Source: Sphingobium cupriresistens
Lineage (GTDB): Bacteria > Pseudomonadota > Alphaproteobacteria > Sphingomonadales > Sphingomonadaceae
DNA length: 64,000 nucleotides
Assembly: GCF_004152865.1 (NCBI RefSeq)
Contig: NZ_SEOO01000005.1
Coordinates: 1 to 64,000 of the forward strand
Direction of reading: 5' to 3'
The translations under genes and the position numbers were made by a program. The notes beneath the pieces were generated by a model. That model searched no databases. It saw nothing but the letters and a program-made list of their open reading frames with translations, and had not been told where the DNA came from. Positions 8,092 to 16,621 of this stretch are shown piece after piece (position 1 is the first letter of the stretch; every line of letters starts with the position of its first letter).

Positions 8092-9221
8092 GCCATGACC
8101 TTGAGGAAGGCCGCCTTGAACGCCTGCATTTCGGCCGGGCTGCCAAAGGAGACGCGGATCCAGTCGTCCATATGTTTGCGCGGGCCGCCGATGAATATGC
8201 CCGCCTGGGCCAGCGCGGCGGTGACGGCGGCGCCGGGGCGGCCGACATGGATCATGGCGAAACTGGCCTGGCTGGGCAGGTAGCGCAGCCCCCTGGCGTC
8301 GAGCCAGGCGAACAGATCGTCGCGCACCGCCTTGTTTTCCGCCTTGCGGGTCGGGAGCAGGGTCGGATCGAGCAGGCTGGCCTCTGCCGCCAGCACGGCC
8401 GGCATGGGCGTGATGTTGGTGCCGTAGCGCGCCATGCCGTCGAGCAGATCCTTGCGCCCGGCGATCAGGCCGCAGCGCAGGCCGGCCAGGCCGTAGATTT
8501 TCGAGAAGGTGCGGGTCACCAGCAGGTCAGCTTGCCTCGCGACCAGATCGAGGCAGCTTTGCGCATCGCTGAAATGAATATAGGCTTCGTCCACCAGCAG
8601 GATGCTGCCCCTGGGCTTATTGGTCAGCAGCCAGTCGATATCGGCGCGGGTGGTGGTGAGGCCGGTCGGGTTGTTGGGATTGCAGAGATAATAGACGCCG
8701 GCGTCGGGCGCAGCGGCCAGCAGCTTGCGCGGGTCGGCGGCGAAATCGCCCGACAGCGGGACCGCGACCGAGCGGGTGATGCTGGCATTGTCGAGGCCGA
8801 GAAAACCCTGGTCGAAAGTCGGTTCGAAATAGGCGATCGGACGATCAGCGCTGGAATAGCTGAGCGCCACCGAGCGCAGCGGCATGAAGGAGCCGGGGTG
8901 GACCTGAACCTGTTCTGGAGCCAGCCCGTTCTGGCGTGCGAACAGGCTTTCGAGCTTGCCCGCAAAGGCCATGCCGTAGCGGCCCGACAGCGGCGGCAGC
9001 TTCGCCAGCGCGGCGAGCGCCGCGGGGCAGGGGCCGACCGGATGTTCGTTGCTGTTGATATAGACAGCGTCGGTCAGGCTGGCAGCCATGCCGGCTGGAT
9101 CGTCGGGCAGGTCGACCTTGCGCCCGCGCTGGGCGAGCGCTGGGGCTGCGCCCGCGATGGTAGCGGCGCCGATCGCGCCGCGCATCAGCATTCGGCGGGA
9201 TAGGGGGGCGGCGTCGGTCAT
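8088..9221 (-). CDS. Tat-exported class I/II aminotransferase (HisC-like)
   Basis: This 377-residue fold-type I aminotransferase resembles histidinol-phosphate aminotransferase but has a Tat signal (SRRMLMRGAIGAA, cut near APALA). It therefore acts outside the cytoplasm and is not the histidine-pathway enzyme. Motifs are NPNNPTG at 181-187, DEAYIHF at 211-217, the PLP lysine Lys241 in TFSKIYGLAGLRCG, and the carboxylate-binding Arg in WIRVSFG. The usual GSDE motif is replaced by GSFMPL, so substrate choice should differ from HisC. It overlaps both neighbours by 4 bases, and is thus translationally coupled to the cytochrome c and the class V enzyme. Confidence 0.85.
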   Translation of the reverse strand: MTDAAPLSRRMLMRGAIGAATIAGAAPALAQRGRKVDLPDDPAGMAASLTDAVYINSNEHPVGPCPAALAALAKLPPLSGRYGMAFAGKLESLFARQNGLAPEQVQVHPGSFMPLRSVALSYSSADRPIAYFEPTFDQGFLGLDNASITRSVAVPLSGDFAADPRKLLAAAPDAGVYYLCNPNNPTGLTTTRADIDWLLTNKPRGSILLVDEAYIHFSDAQSCLDLVARQADLLVTRTFSKIYGLAGLRCGLIAGRKDLLDGMARYGTNITPMPAVLAAEASLLDPTLLPTRKAENKAVRDDLFAWLDARGLRYLPSQASFAMIHVGRPGAAVTAALAQAGIFIGGPRKHMDDWIRVSFGSPAEMQAFKAAFLKVMA

Positions 9222-9622
9222 TCTTCGCTTGTCCGGATGGCGGCGGCGATGCGCTTCACATCGGCTTCGCTGACCGGATCGGCATAGCTGTTGTCGAAAT
9301 GGGTGCGGACATAGCCGACCACGGCGGCGACCTGGCCGGGGGTGAGCATTTCGGAGAACCAGGGCATCCCGCCCTGGCCCTTCATCACGACGGTGATCGG
9401 ATAGTCCGCCGAGGCCAGCTTGGCATTATGGGCCAGCGCCGGGACGGTGCCGTCGGGCGACCCCTGCGCATGGTCGAGATGGCAGGCGGCGCAGACCTGC
9501 TTATAGACCTGCTCGCCATCGGGCAGCGCCAGCTTGACCGGGCGGCCACCGGGGGAGTCCGCGAGCGCGGGCGCGGCGGCCAGCACCGCCAGCGCGGCGA
9601 GACGGAGGAGTCCGCGCTGCAT
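9218..9622 (-). CDS. Periplasmic mono-haem cytochrome c
   Basis: This 134-residue protein has a Sec signal peptide (MQRGLLRLAALAVLAAAPALA) and one haem motif CAACH (Cys44, Cys47, His48), with a probable distal Met in GGMPWFSEML. The start at 9622 lies one base after the stop of the amine oxidase gene, and the gene overlaps the class I aminotransferase by 4 bases. This packing suggests that it takes electrons from the FAD amine oxidase, as cytochrome CycN does for the nicotine oxidoreductase NicA2, another exported flavin amine oxidase. The partnership is inferred. Confidence 0.88.
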   Translation of the reverse strand: MQRGLLRLAALAVLAAAPALADSPGGRPVKLALPDGEQVYKQVCAACHLDHAQGSPDGTVPALAHNAKLASADYPITVVMKGQGGMPWFSEMLTPGQVAAVVGYVRTHFDNSYADPVSEADVKRIAAAIRTSEE

Positions 9623-9623
9623 C

Positions 9624-11210
9624 TCAGGCCGCCTGCGCATGGTCGTGGATCTGGGCGATTGCGTCCATGCCCGACAGGATGGAGCCTTCCATCCAGCCGC
9701 CATAGTAACTGGCATGTTCGCCCGCCATCACCACGCGATTGTCGAGCGTGACGAGAGCCTTGTAATGCGCCTTGCGGTTGTCCTCGCTCCAGGCGGAGGT
9801 GCAGCCCAATATCCACGGCACCCGGCTCCAGGGCACGGATACGCCGTTCATATATTCCTTGCGATATTGCGGGTGGAAGACCTCGCCCTGTTTCAGCGCG
9901 GTTTCGATCCGCTGCTGCGGCGTCATGCCGGCGAGCTGGAAGCCTGCGAGATCGCGGGCGAAAGCGCCGAGCAGCACGGCAGGGCCGGACCCGAACATCC
10001 TGTCATTGGGATAGGAGAGCTGGGTGATCGACTGGTCGGTGAAGCTGTGGCCGCCATAGATATTGTCGTCCTCCTCCCAGAAGCGGCGCTTGAATTCGAG
10101 GCCGATCTTGACGTGGCCGCCATAGGGCACCGCCTTCATCGCGGCCTTGAGCGCCGGGGACACCTGCATGTCGACCTGGCTGATGATCGAGAGCGGGATG
10201 GTGCAGACGCAATAATCGGCGCTGACATCGTGCATCTGGCCGGTGGCGACATCCTTGTAGCTGACGGTCACGCCCTTGTCGGATTGGGCGACCTTCACCG
10301 CCTTGGCGTTGTAGGTGACGATCTTGCCGATCTGCTTCGCGAACGCCTTGCCGATCATGTCCATGCCGCCGACAGGTTGGAACATCGTCGTCTGCATCAC
10401 ATAGCTGAAATAGAAGGACATGGCGGTCCAGACCTGCGGGTCGAGCACGTCCTGGAGCTTGGCGATCTGCGACGGGGTGGGGGCGCCGTTGCGACCGCCG
10501 CCGGGCGCCTGGGCGTAGCCGCGCTGGGCGGAGACCTTGAGGCTGCTGGTATAGGCCAGATTCTTGTCGAGCACGCCCCAGCCGCGCAGCGCCTCCATCA
10601 GCTTTTCCTGATCCTCGGCGGACAGCTTGTCGTCCAGCGCCTTGGCGCTGATCGCCTTGGCCAGCAGTTCGGAGGTGTGGCCCTTGAAGTCGGTCGCGAC
10701 TTCCTTGTAGCGCATCGGCTTGCCGCCAAAGGCTTCGGTCGAATGGATGAAGCCGTTGTGGTTGAGCTGGATGAAGGGCTCCAGCGCGACGCCGAACTGG
10801 CGGCAATAATGGAGCAGCGCCTTGTGATGGTGCGGGATGCGCCAGGGGCCGGGATTGAGGTAATTGCCCGCCGCGAACTGCACCTTCTGCACCGTGCCGT
10901 CGCTTTCGGTGAACGTATCGCCGCCGCGCAGCGAATAGTTACGGCCGCCGGGGCGATCCTGAAACTCCAGTATCTTGACGCTGTATCCGGCCTTTTGCAG
11001 CTCATAGGCGGCGGCCATGCCCGCCAGCCCCGCGCCCAGGATGACGACCGACGCGCCGGGCTTCGCGCCCGACAGGACGGGTGGGCCGGTGAACTGGGTT
11101 TCGGCGGCGTGGCCGAGCGCGGTCATCGCCTGATACATGGCGGCGGCGCCGCCGACCTTGCCGATCATGGTCAGGAGGTCGCGGCGGCTGGGCGCGGTGC
11201 TGTCGGTCAT
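9624..11210 (-). CDS. Tat-exported FAD-dependent amine oxidase/dehydrogenase
   Basis: This 528-residue member of the flavin amine oxidase (MAO, L-amino-acid oxidase, NicA2) family should oxidise an amine or amino acid to an imine. The Tat motif SRRDLLT sits at residues 8-14. The FAD Rossmann motif GAGLAG is at 59-64, followed by LEFQDRPGGRNYSLRG. The C-terminal FAD motif is GEHASYYGGWMEGSILSG, typical of the family. Substrate cannot be predicted. The neighbouring cytochrome c gene one base downstream suggests it works as a dehydrogenase passing electrons to cytochrome c rather than making peroxide. RidA-like genes flank the block and could hydrolyse the imine. Confidence 0.88.
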   Translation of the reverse strand: MTDSTAPSRRDLLTMIGKVGGAAAMYQAMTALGHAAETQFTGPPVLSGAKPGASVVILGAGLAGMAAAYELQKAGYSVKILEFQDRPGGRNYSLRGGDTFTESDGTVQKVQFAAGNYLNPGPWRIPHHHKALLHYCRQFGVALEPFIQLNHNGFIHSTEAFGGKPMRYKEVATDFKGHTSELLAKAISAKALDDKLSAEDQEKLMEALRGWGVLDKNLAYTSSLKVSAQRGYAQAPGGGRNGAPTPSQIAKLQDVLDPQVWTAMSFYFSYVMQTTMFQPVGGMDMIGKAFAKQIGKIVTYNAKAVKVAQSDKGVTVSYKDVATGQMHDVSADYCVCTIPLSIISQVDMQVSPALKAAMKAVPYGGHVKIGLEFKRRFWEEDDNIYGGHSFTDQSITQLSYPNDRMFGSGPAVLLGAFARDLAGFQLAGMTPQQRIETALKQGEVFHPQYRKEYMNGVSVPWSRVPWILGCTSAWSEDNRKAHYKALVTLDNRVVMAGEHASYYGGWMEGSILSGMDAIAQIHDHAQAA

Positions 11211-11233
11211 GATATCCCCCTATTGGAACGCGC

Positions 11234-11716
11234 TCAGGGCGCCTTGGCGGCGATCGCCTCGATCTCGACCAGTTGTTGCGGCCGGGCGAGGCCGGCGATC
11301 TGGAAGGCGGAGCGCGTCGGCAGGTTCGGCTGGTCGGCCGTGCCGAAGAATTTCTTGTACGCGCGGGTCATGCCGTCGCGGTCCATCTTGCCGCCCAGCC
11401 TGGGGTCGCCGACCAGAAAGACGGTGAGTTTGACGACGTCGCCCATGGTGAGGCCCATGTCGGCCAACTGCGCCTTCATCCTGGTGAAGATGGACAGGGT
11501 CTGCGCTTCGGTATCGCCGAAGGCGTCCGGGCTTTCCATGTCCTTGGGATCGATCGGCGCGCCGGTGGCGCCGGAGAGATAATAGAGGGTGCTGCCGGGC
11601 GGGATGATCGCGGCGCTTGCGATCATGGCGCCGGGCGCCTGCTTATGTTCGACGGTAGCGGCTTGAGCGGAAGGTACGGCCATGGCGGCCAGCAGGAAGG
11701 CGAAACGCGCTGTCAT
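11234..11716 (-). CDS. Exported RidA-like imine/enamine deaminase (copy 2)
   Basis: This second RidA family protein has 160 residues and a Sec signal peptide (MTARFAFLLAAMAVPSAQAA). Catalytic Arg (PTRSAF) and Glu (EIEAIAA) are conserved. It differs strongly from copy 1 and carries an insertion around LVGDPRLGGKMDRDG, so the two are not a recent duplication and may handle different imines. The start at 11716 was chosen because it opens the signal peptide; longer readings run through the terminator upstream. It lies 23 bases before the amine oxidase start and begins the enzyme part of the cluster. Confidence 0.85.
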   Translation of the reverse strand: MTARFAFLLAAMAVPSAQAATVEHKQAPGAMIASAAIIPPGSTLYYLSGATGAPIDPKDMESPDAFGDTEAQTLSIFTRMKAQLADMGLTMGDVVKLTVFLVGDPRLGGKMDRDGMTRAYKKFFGTADQPNLPTRSAFQIAGLARPQQLVEIEAIAAKAP

Positions 11717-11747
11717 GGACAATCTCCCATATGAAGATGGCAAGGAA

Positions 11748-11776
11748 AAGGGCCGGTCCTTGGCGAACCGGCCCTT
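11748..11776 (-). terminator. Intrinsic terminator after the TonB receptor gene
   Basis: A 10-bp stem (11748-11757 with 11767-11776) lies 17 bases past the receptor stop. Read on the minus strand the stem ends in cccttttcctt, a usable T-tract. It should reduce read-through from the receptor gene into the enzyme genes, so receptor and enzymes can be made in different amounts. Confidence 0.75.
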
Positions 11777-11792
11777 GCCTTCGTGACTTCGA

Positions 11793-14363
11793 TCAGAATT
11801 TGAACTCGATGCGCGCGTAATAATAGCCGCCCGCCGATCCATAGGCCCCGTGGCCGTAATAGGAGTTCCAGGTCGTTGTCCCATTTTCATAGGGCGACTG
11901 GCCAGGAAGTACGGTCACGCCGGTCAGCAGTTTGGGCTTTTCAGGTCGCTTGTCGAACAGGTTGTTAGCGCCGATCGAGAAGGTCACATTGTCGGTGAAA
12001 TCATAGCCCATTTCCAGATCGGTGATCCCGGTCGCCTTGACCACGCCATCCCGTTCCTGCGACTGGCCATTGAGCGCGGCCGCCGACAGGGCGGAGCGGA
12101 CAAGCACGCTGGTCTTGCCGTAGAAGGTTTGACGTAGGTTGGCAGAGAAGGGACCGCTGGAGAAGTTAACGCCAGCGACGACCTTATATTCAGGCGACGC
12201 ATCCTCGATATAGCTTTCCGAAACGGTGCTGAACAAGGTCGGGTTCTTGTTGTCGGTGATCTTCGTCTTGTTGTAGTTGGCGGTCAGCGACAGGTCGAGC
12301 TTGCCGAAATCGAGTGCGATCGGGTAACGGGCCGCGAAATCGATGCCATAGGTTTCGGTGTCGATCAGGTTGGTGAAGCTGGCTACGCCCAGCGTTTGCA
12401 GTCCGGTATCCAGCACAAGGCCGGTCGAGGCGATCGCCGCCAATATATCTTCCGCACCCGCCACTGGCAGGCCGCCCTGAATGGCCGGCAGCGACGCGGT
12501 GGCCGAAATGCGGTTCTTGATCTTGATATAATAGCCGTCGATGGTGATCGCCAGACGAGGGATCGGCCGCAGTACGATACCGGCCGAGAAGTTGGTCGAT
12601 TTTTCGGGCTTGAGCGCGTTGAAGCCCAGCAGCATCGCGGCGGGCGAACCGGCCGGAAGCTGAAGAACCGCGCTGGTCGGGCCAACATTGACGGTCGAGT
12701 AGAAGGATTCGGCGAGCGTGGGCGCACGGAAGCCAGTGCTGGCCGTGCCGCGGATCGCGAATGCGTCCGAGAAGTCGTAGCGCGTCGTGATCTTGCCGAT
12801 CTTGGTATCGCCAAAGTCGCTATAATCTTCGTAGCGGCCCGCCAGATCGACGGTCCAGCCATCGACTGGGGTGGCGATCAGATTGATATAGCCGGCCTTC
12901 GAACTGCGGCTATGCTTGCCCGCATCGACATCCTTGTAGCCGGGGAAGGACTGGACGCCTTCCTTGTAAGTCGCGGCGAAGTCGCCGGCCACGATTTCAT
13001 AGGTGTCGCGCCGATATTCGCCGCCAAAGGCGAGGGTCAGCGGCGCGGCCATGCCGACGTCGAATTCCTTGCGGATGTCGAGCGTGTTGGTCAGCTGGCT
13101 CAGCTTGAATCCGCCGTCATAGGCGTCGGTCACCGTGTTGGGGGTGACGGTCGAACCCGGCAGCAGAGAGGATTGATAGGATTCGATCCAGAGGGCGCGA
13201 TGCGCCGATTCGATCGTCCAGATTTTGTTCTGATCATAGCCGTATGTGGTGCTGAGATCATAGTTCCAGCCTTCGCCAAATTCGCCCTTGGCGCCAACGG
13301 TGAAACTATATTCCTTCTGTTCCACCTTCTGCTGCGGCACCATGCCGAACGTGCCGGTGTCGCCAAAGCAGGTCGACAGGTCCGTTGCGCTGGCGCAGAT
13401 GCGGTTGGGTGGGCGATAGCCCTGTTTGGCATAGCCAACGCGACGGGACACGTCGCCGAAGCTGTAGAGTTCGACCCCGCCGAAATCATAGCCCATATTG
13501 TAGAAGAGCAAGTTCAACTGCGACTTGGCCTGGCCGCCGTTGATGCCGTTGAGGTCGAGGCCAGCCCAGGCCGGATCATAATAGTTGTTGGTCGACCCGA
13601 ACTGTCCGGGATAGGTGCCCGCCATATTGACATAAGGATTGCCGTCAATGTCGGCCATGGTGACCTGACCGGTGCCGGTCGAGGTGTAGCTTTGGCGGCG
13701 ATGGAAGGCGGTAAGGTTGAAATAGCCGTCCTCGCCCAGTTTGAAGCCGACATTGCCCGAAGCGGAGAAGAGTTCGCCTTCGCTGTTATAATATTGGCCG
13801 CCGGTGACCTTGAAAGTGCCGCCTTCGGACTGGTCTTTCAGGATCAGGTTGATGGCGCCCGCAATCGCGTCCGTGCCGTACACGGCGGCCGCGCCGTCCT
13901 GCAGCACTTCGATGCGCGACACGGCGTCGGGCGGAATGAGGTCGATGGAGGGCGCGGCCGAACCCTGGAACGGGCCTGCGATCACCTGAAGGATGGCCGA
14001 ACCGTGGCGACGCTTGCCATTGACCATGACCAGCGTGTGGTTGGGGCTGAGGCCGCGCAGGCGAGCCGACAGCGAAAAATTCGACATGTCGGTGCCCTGC
14101 GTCTGGGCGGTGAAGGACGGGACCATCTGGGTCAGCGCCTGATTGAGGTTCGGCTGGCCGACATGGCTCAGCGCCTCTTGGCTGAAAACCTGCACCGGCG
14201 CGGCGCTGTCGGCCGCCTGCATGCCGACGGCGCGGGTGCCGGTGACGATGATGGCGGCGCCGTCATCGGTCTGCGGTTCCTGCGGCGCGTCCTGCGCGAT
14301 GGCGCAGACGGACCAGGACGAAGCCAGAATAAGTGAAAGTTTGAGCGCGGACAGTCGCGTCAT
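11793..14363 (-). CDS. TonB-dependent outer-membrane receptor
   Basis: This 856-residue receptor has a signal peptide (cut near AIAQ, residue 24), a TonB-box-like IIVTGTR near residues 38-44, a plug domain (about 50-175, with RIEVLQDGAAAVYGTDAIAGAIN) and a 22-strand barrel ending in the aromatic YARIEFKF. It imports a scarce compound using TonB energy. No siderophore or sugar genes accompany it; the cluster behind it holds exported amine-handling enzymes, so its ligand may be an amine, amino acid or small peptide (inference). An A6-spaced palindrome at 14433-14450 may be the operator. Confidence 0.9.
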   Translation of the reverse strand: MTRLSALKLSLILASSWSVCAIAQDAPQEPQTDDGAAIIVTGTRAVGMQAADSAAPVQVFSQEALSHVGQPNLNQALTQMVPSFTAQTQGTDMSNFSLSARLRGLSPNHTLVMVNGKRRHGSAILQVIAGPFQGSAAPSIDLIPPDAVSRIEVLQDGAAAVYGTDAIAGAINLILKDQSEGGTFKVTGGQYYNSEGELFSASGNVGFKLGEDGYFNLTAFHRRQSYTSTGTGQVTMADIDGNPYVNMAGTYPGQFGSTNNYYDPAWAGLDLNGINGGQAKSQLNLLFYNMGYDFGGVELYSFGDVSRRVGYAKQGYRPPNRICASATDLSTCFGDTGTFGMVPQQKVEQKEYSFTVGAKGEFGEGWNYDLSTTYGYDQNKIWTIESAHRALWIESYQSSLLPGSTVTPNTVTDAYDGGFKLSQLTNTLDIRKEFDVGMAAPLTLAFGGEYRRDTYEIVAGDFAATYKEGVQSFPGYKDVDAGKHSRSSKAGYINLIATPVDGWTVDLAGRYEDYSDFGDTKIGKITTRYDFSDAFAIRGTASTGFRAPTLAESFYSTVNVGPTSAVLQLPAGSPAAMLLGFNALKPEKSTNFSAGIVLRPIPRLAITIDGYYIKIKNRISATASLPAIQGGLPVAGAEDILAAIASTGLVLDTGLQTLGVASFTNLIDTETYGIDFAARYPIALDFGKLDLSLTANYNKTKITDNKNPTLFSTVSESYIEDASPEYKVVAGVNFSSGPFSANLRQTFYGKTSVLVRSALSAAALNGQSQERDGVVKATGITDLEMGYDFTDNVTFSIGANNLFDKRPEKPKLLTGVTVLPGQSPYENGTTTWNSYYGHGAYGSAGGYYYARIEFKF

Positions 14364-14432
14364 TCATGCCCCCTGTTTTTGCATTATGATGACAAGGGGG
14401 ATGACGGACGGGCTGTGGCAATCCTCTATTGC

Positions 14433-14450
14433 AGTGCAAAAAAATGCACT
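14433..14450. promoter_or_regulatory. Palindrome upstream of the TonB receptor (possible operator)
   Basis: AGTGCA and TGCACT flank a run of six A, a perfect 18-bp inverted repeat 70 bases before the receptor start. It sits in the 250-base gap 14364-14613, which is AT-richer than its surroundings and holds no gene. The rest of the gap has one further weak palindrome (CGCCAT...ATGGCG near 14549-14577) without a clear role. Confidence 0.45.
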
Positions 14451-14613
14451 AAAACGTAATATTTCTCAATTGTTTCCATGGCAAAAGCGATCGAGGATAT
14501 TGCGGGGATCAGCGAATCGGCAAGTGACAACTGTGCATCGCCGCCACGCCATTTTGCAATCAATTGGCATGGCGGATTTTTGATTCTGCTTCGTTATGGT
14601 TTCATTCAGCCGG

Positions 14614-15234
14614 TTAGGACGCCATGGCCGCGTCGATCAGGGCCTTCGCCTCCGGTCCTTCCCAGTCCATCGCGCCGATCACCCGCACCATTTCCTTCCC
14701 CTGTCGATCGTAGATGACGGTGGTGGGCAGCAGGCCGGTGGCATAGTGGAAGCCCAGCTGGTTTTCCGGGTCTGCCCAGCCCTTTAAATGCGGCAGGTCA
14801 TGTTTGGCGAAAAAGGGCTTGGCCGCCTTCAGTCCCTGATTGTCCTGCGAGATGGTGAGGACGGCGAGGCCCTTGGGACCGTATGTCGCCGCGATCCGGT
14901 CGAGCGTGGGCATTTCCGCGATGCAGGGCGCGCACCAGGTCGCCCAGAGATTGACGAGGATCGGCTTGCCGGCGAAATCCTGTAGCGTCCTTTCGCCGCC
15001 GTCCGGATTCTGGAAGGCGAAGTCGGGGGCGGGGGCGCCCGCCTTGCTGCGGTCGAGCCGATAGTCGAAGGCGCCCTCCTTCTTCGTCGCGCCGCCTGTC
15101 GCCTCTCCCGACGTGGCGGGAACCTCACCGGGGAGGGCGGCATTGGCTTGCTCCTTCGGCGGCGATTGCCTATCGCAAGCCGCCAGAGCGGCAGGCAGGA
15201 GCAGTATCATTAGCGCGCGGAATGACGATATCAC
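14614..15234 (-). CDS. TlpA/ResA-like thiol-disulfide lipoprotein
   Basis: This roughly 206-residue lipoprotein has a lipobox PAALAAC followed by a Ser/Pro/Gly-rich linker and a thioredoxin-fold AhpC/TSA-Redoxin domain. The active site is WCAPC in [17 protein letters not shown], and the cis-proline is in LLPTTV. TlpA-type proteins keep thiols reduced in the periplasm for cytochrome c or copper-site assembly. The GTG at 15234 gives a signal peptide with an Arg before the hydrophobic core and a ggag site 9 bases upstream; ATG at 15255 or 15210 are alternatives. It diverges from argH with almost no gap, so the two promoters must overlap coding sequence. Confidence 0.8.
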   Translation of the reverse strand: MISSFRALMILLLPAALAACDRQSPPKEQANAALPGEVPATSGEATGGATKKEGAFDYRLDRSKAGAPAPDFAFQNPDGGERTLQDFAGKPILVNLWATWCAPCIAEMPTLDRIAATYGPKGLAVLTISQDNQGLKAAKPFFAKHDLPHLKGWADPENQLGFHYATGLLPTTVIYDRQGKEMVRVIGAMDWEGPEAKALIDAAMAS

Positions 15235-15253
15235 GGAAGCAGGCTCCAACAGC

Positions 15254-16621
15254 ATGTGGGGCGGCCGGTTCGCCGCCGGCCCGGCATCGATCATGCGTGA
15301 GATAAATGCCTCCATCCCCTTCGACAAGCGATTGTGGAAACAGGATATCGCCGGGTCCAAGGCGCATGTCGCGATGCTCGCCACACAGGGCATCGTTGCG
15401 CAGGCCGATGCGGACGCGATTGCAGCGGGACTCGACACCATCGCCGCCGAATATGAAGCGAACGGCGTGCCGGTCAATCTGGACCTGGAAGACATCCATA
15501 TGGTCACCGAGTCGCGGCTGGCCGACCTGATCGGTCCGGTCGCGGGGCGGCTGCATACGGCGCGCAGCCGCAACGACCAGGTGGCGACCGATTTCCGCCT
15601 GTGGGTGCGCGACGCGATCGACGAGGTCGAGGCGGGCTTGCTCGGCCTCCAGCGCGCGCTGGTGGCGCGGGCGGAGGAGCAGGCCGACGCGGTGATGCCG
15701 GGCTTCACCCATTTGCAATCGGCGCAGCCGGTGACGCTGGGGCATCATCTTATGGCCTATTATGAGATGGTGCGGCGCGACCGCAGCCGCTTCGCTGACG
15801 CGCGCGCGCGGCTGAACGAATGTCCGCTGGGCGCGGCGGCGCTGGCGGGCACCGGCTTCCCGACCAATCGCCATATGACGGCGACGGCGCTGGGTTTCGC
15901 CAAGCCGACCGACAACAGCCTGGACAGCGTATCCGACCGCGACTTCGCGCTCGACTATCTGATGGCGGCGACGCAGGCGTCGCTGCACCTGTCGCGGCTG
16001 GCCGAGGAGTTCATCATCTGGGCAAGCCAGCCTTTCGGCTTCGTGAAATTGCCCGACGCCTATTCGACCGGCAGTTCGATCATGCCGCAGAAGCGCAACC
16101 CCGACGCGGCCGAACTGGTGCGCGGTCATGCCGGGCGAATCATGGGATGCATGACCGCTTTGTGCGTGACGATGAAGGGGCTGCCGCTCGCCTATTCGAA
16201 GGATATGCAGGACGACAAGCCGCCGGTGTTCGAGGCGCATGACCTGCTGGCGCTGTCGATCGCGGCGATGACCGGCATGGTCGGGACGGTGACGTTCCGC
16301 ACCGACCGGATGCGCGGGCTGGCCGAAAGCGGCTTTGCGACCGCGACGGACCTGGCCGACTGGCTGGTGCGTGAAGGGGGCATCCCGTTCCGCGAGGCGC
16401 ATCATATCACCGGGCGCGCGGTCGCGGCGGCGGAAAGCGCGGGCGTGCCGATGGATCAGTTGCCGATCGCGACGCTCAAAGACATTGATGCGCGGATCGA
16501 CGAGCGGGTCTATGCGGTGTTGACGGTCGATGCGTCGGTCGCCAGCCGCCAGAGCCATGGCGGCACCGCGCCGTCGCAGGTAAGGGCGCGGATCGCCGAA
16601 GCCAAAGAGGTGCTGGGATGA
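15254..16621 (+). CDS. argH: Argininosuccinate lyase
   Basis: This 455-residue enzyme cleaves argininosuccinate to arginine and fumarate, the last step of arginine synthesis. It shows [10 protein letters not shown] at the N-terminus, [12 protein letters not shown] in the first conserved region and the superfamily signature [11 protein letters not shown], which holds the catalytic Ser loop. Length matches the family (about 457). ATG at 15254 begins the conserved MWGGRF; longer in-frame starts overlap the divergent TlpA-like gene. It overlaps lptM by 4 bases, forming argH-lptM-lysA. Confidence 0.96.
   Translation: MWGGRFAAGPASIMREINASIPFDKRLWKQDIAGSKAHVAMLATQGIVAQADADAIAAGLDTIAAEYEANGVPVNLDLEDIHMVTESRLADLIGPVAGRLHTARSRNDQVATDFRLWVRDAIDEVEAGLLGLQRALVARAEEQADAVMPGFTHLQSAQPVTLGHHLMAYYEMVRRDRSRFADARARLNECPLGAAALAGTGFPTNRHMTATALGFAKPTDNSLDSVSDRDFALDYLMAATQASLHLSRLAEEFIIWASQPFGFVKLPDAYSTGSSIMPQKRNPDAAELVRGHAGRIMGCMTALCVTMKGLPLAYSKDMQDDKPPVFEAHDLLALSIAAMTGMVGTVTFRTDRMRGLAESGFATATDLADWLVREGGIPFREAHHITGRAVAAAESAGVPMDQLPIATLKDIDARIDERVYAVLTVDASVASRQSHGGTAPSQVRARIAEAKEVLG

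Noticed and set aside
8088-9221. Histidine-biosynthesis HisC
   Set aside because: A Tat signal, loss of the GSDE motif and absence of other his genes argue against it.
9534-14336. Very long open frames on the plus strand opposite the amine oxidase and TonB receptor (up to about 680 codons)
   Set aside because: They are antisense to genes with clear family motifs, lack recognisable domains, and are Arg/Gly/His-rich, as expected of high-GC shadow frames.
14543-14577. Intrinsic terminator between the TonB receptor promoter and the TlpA-like gene
   Set aside because: The palindrome is followed by a T-run only on the plus strand, where no gene ends; on the minus strand it has none.
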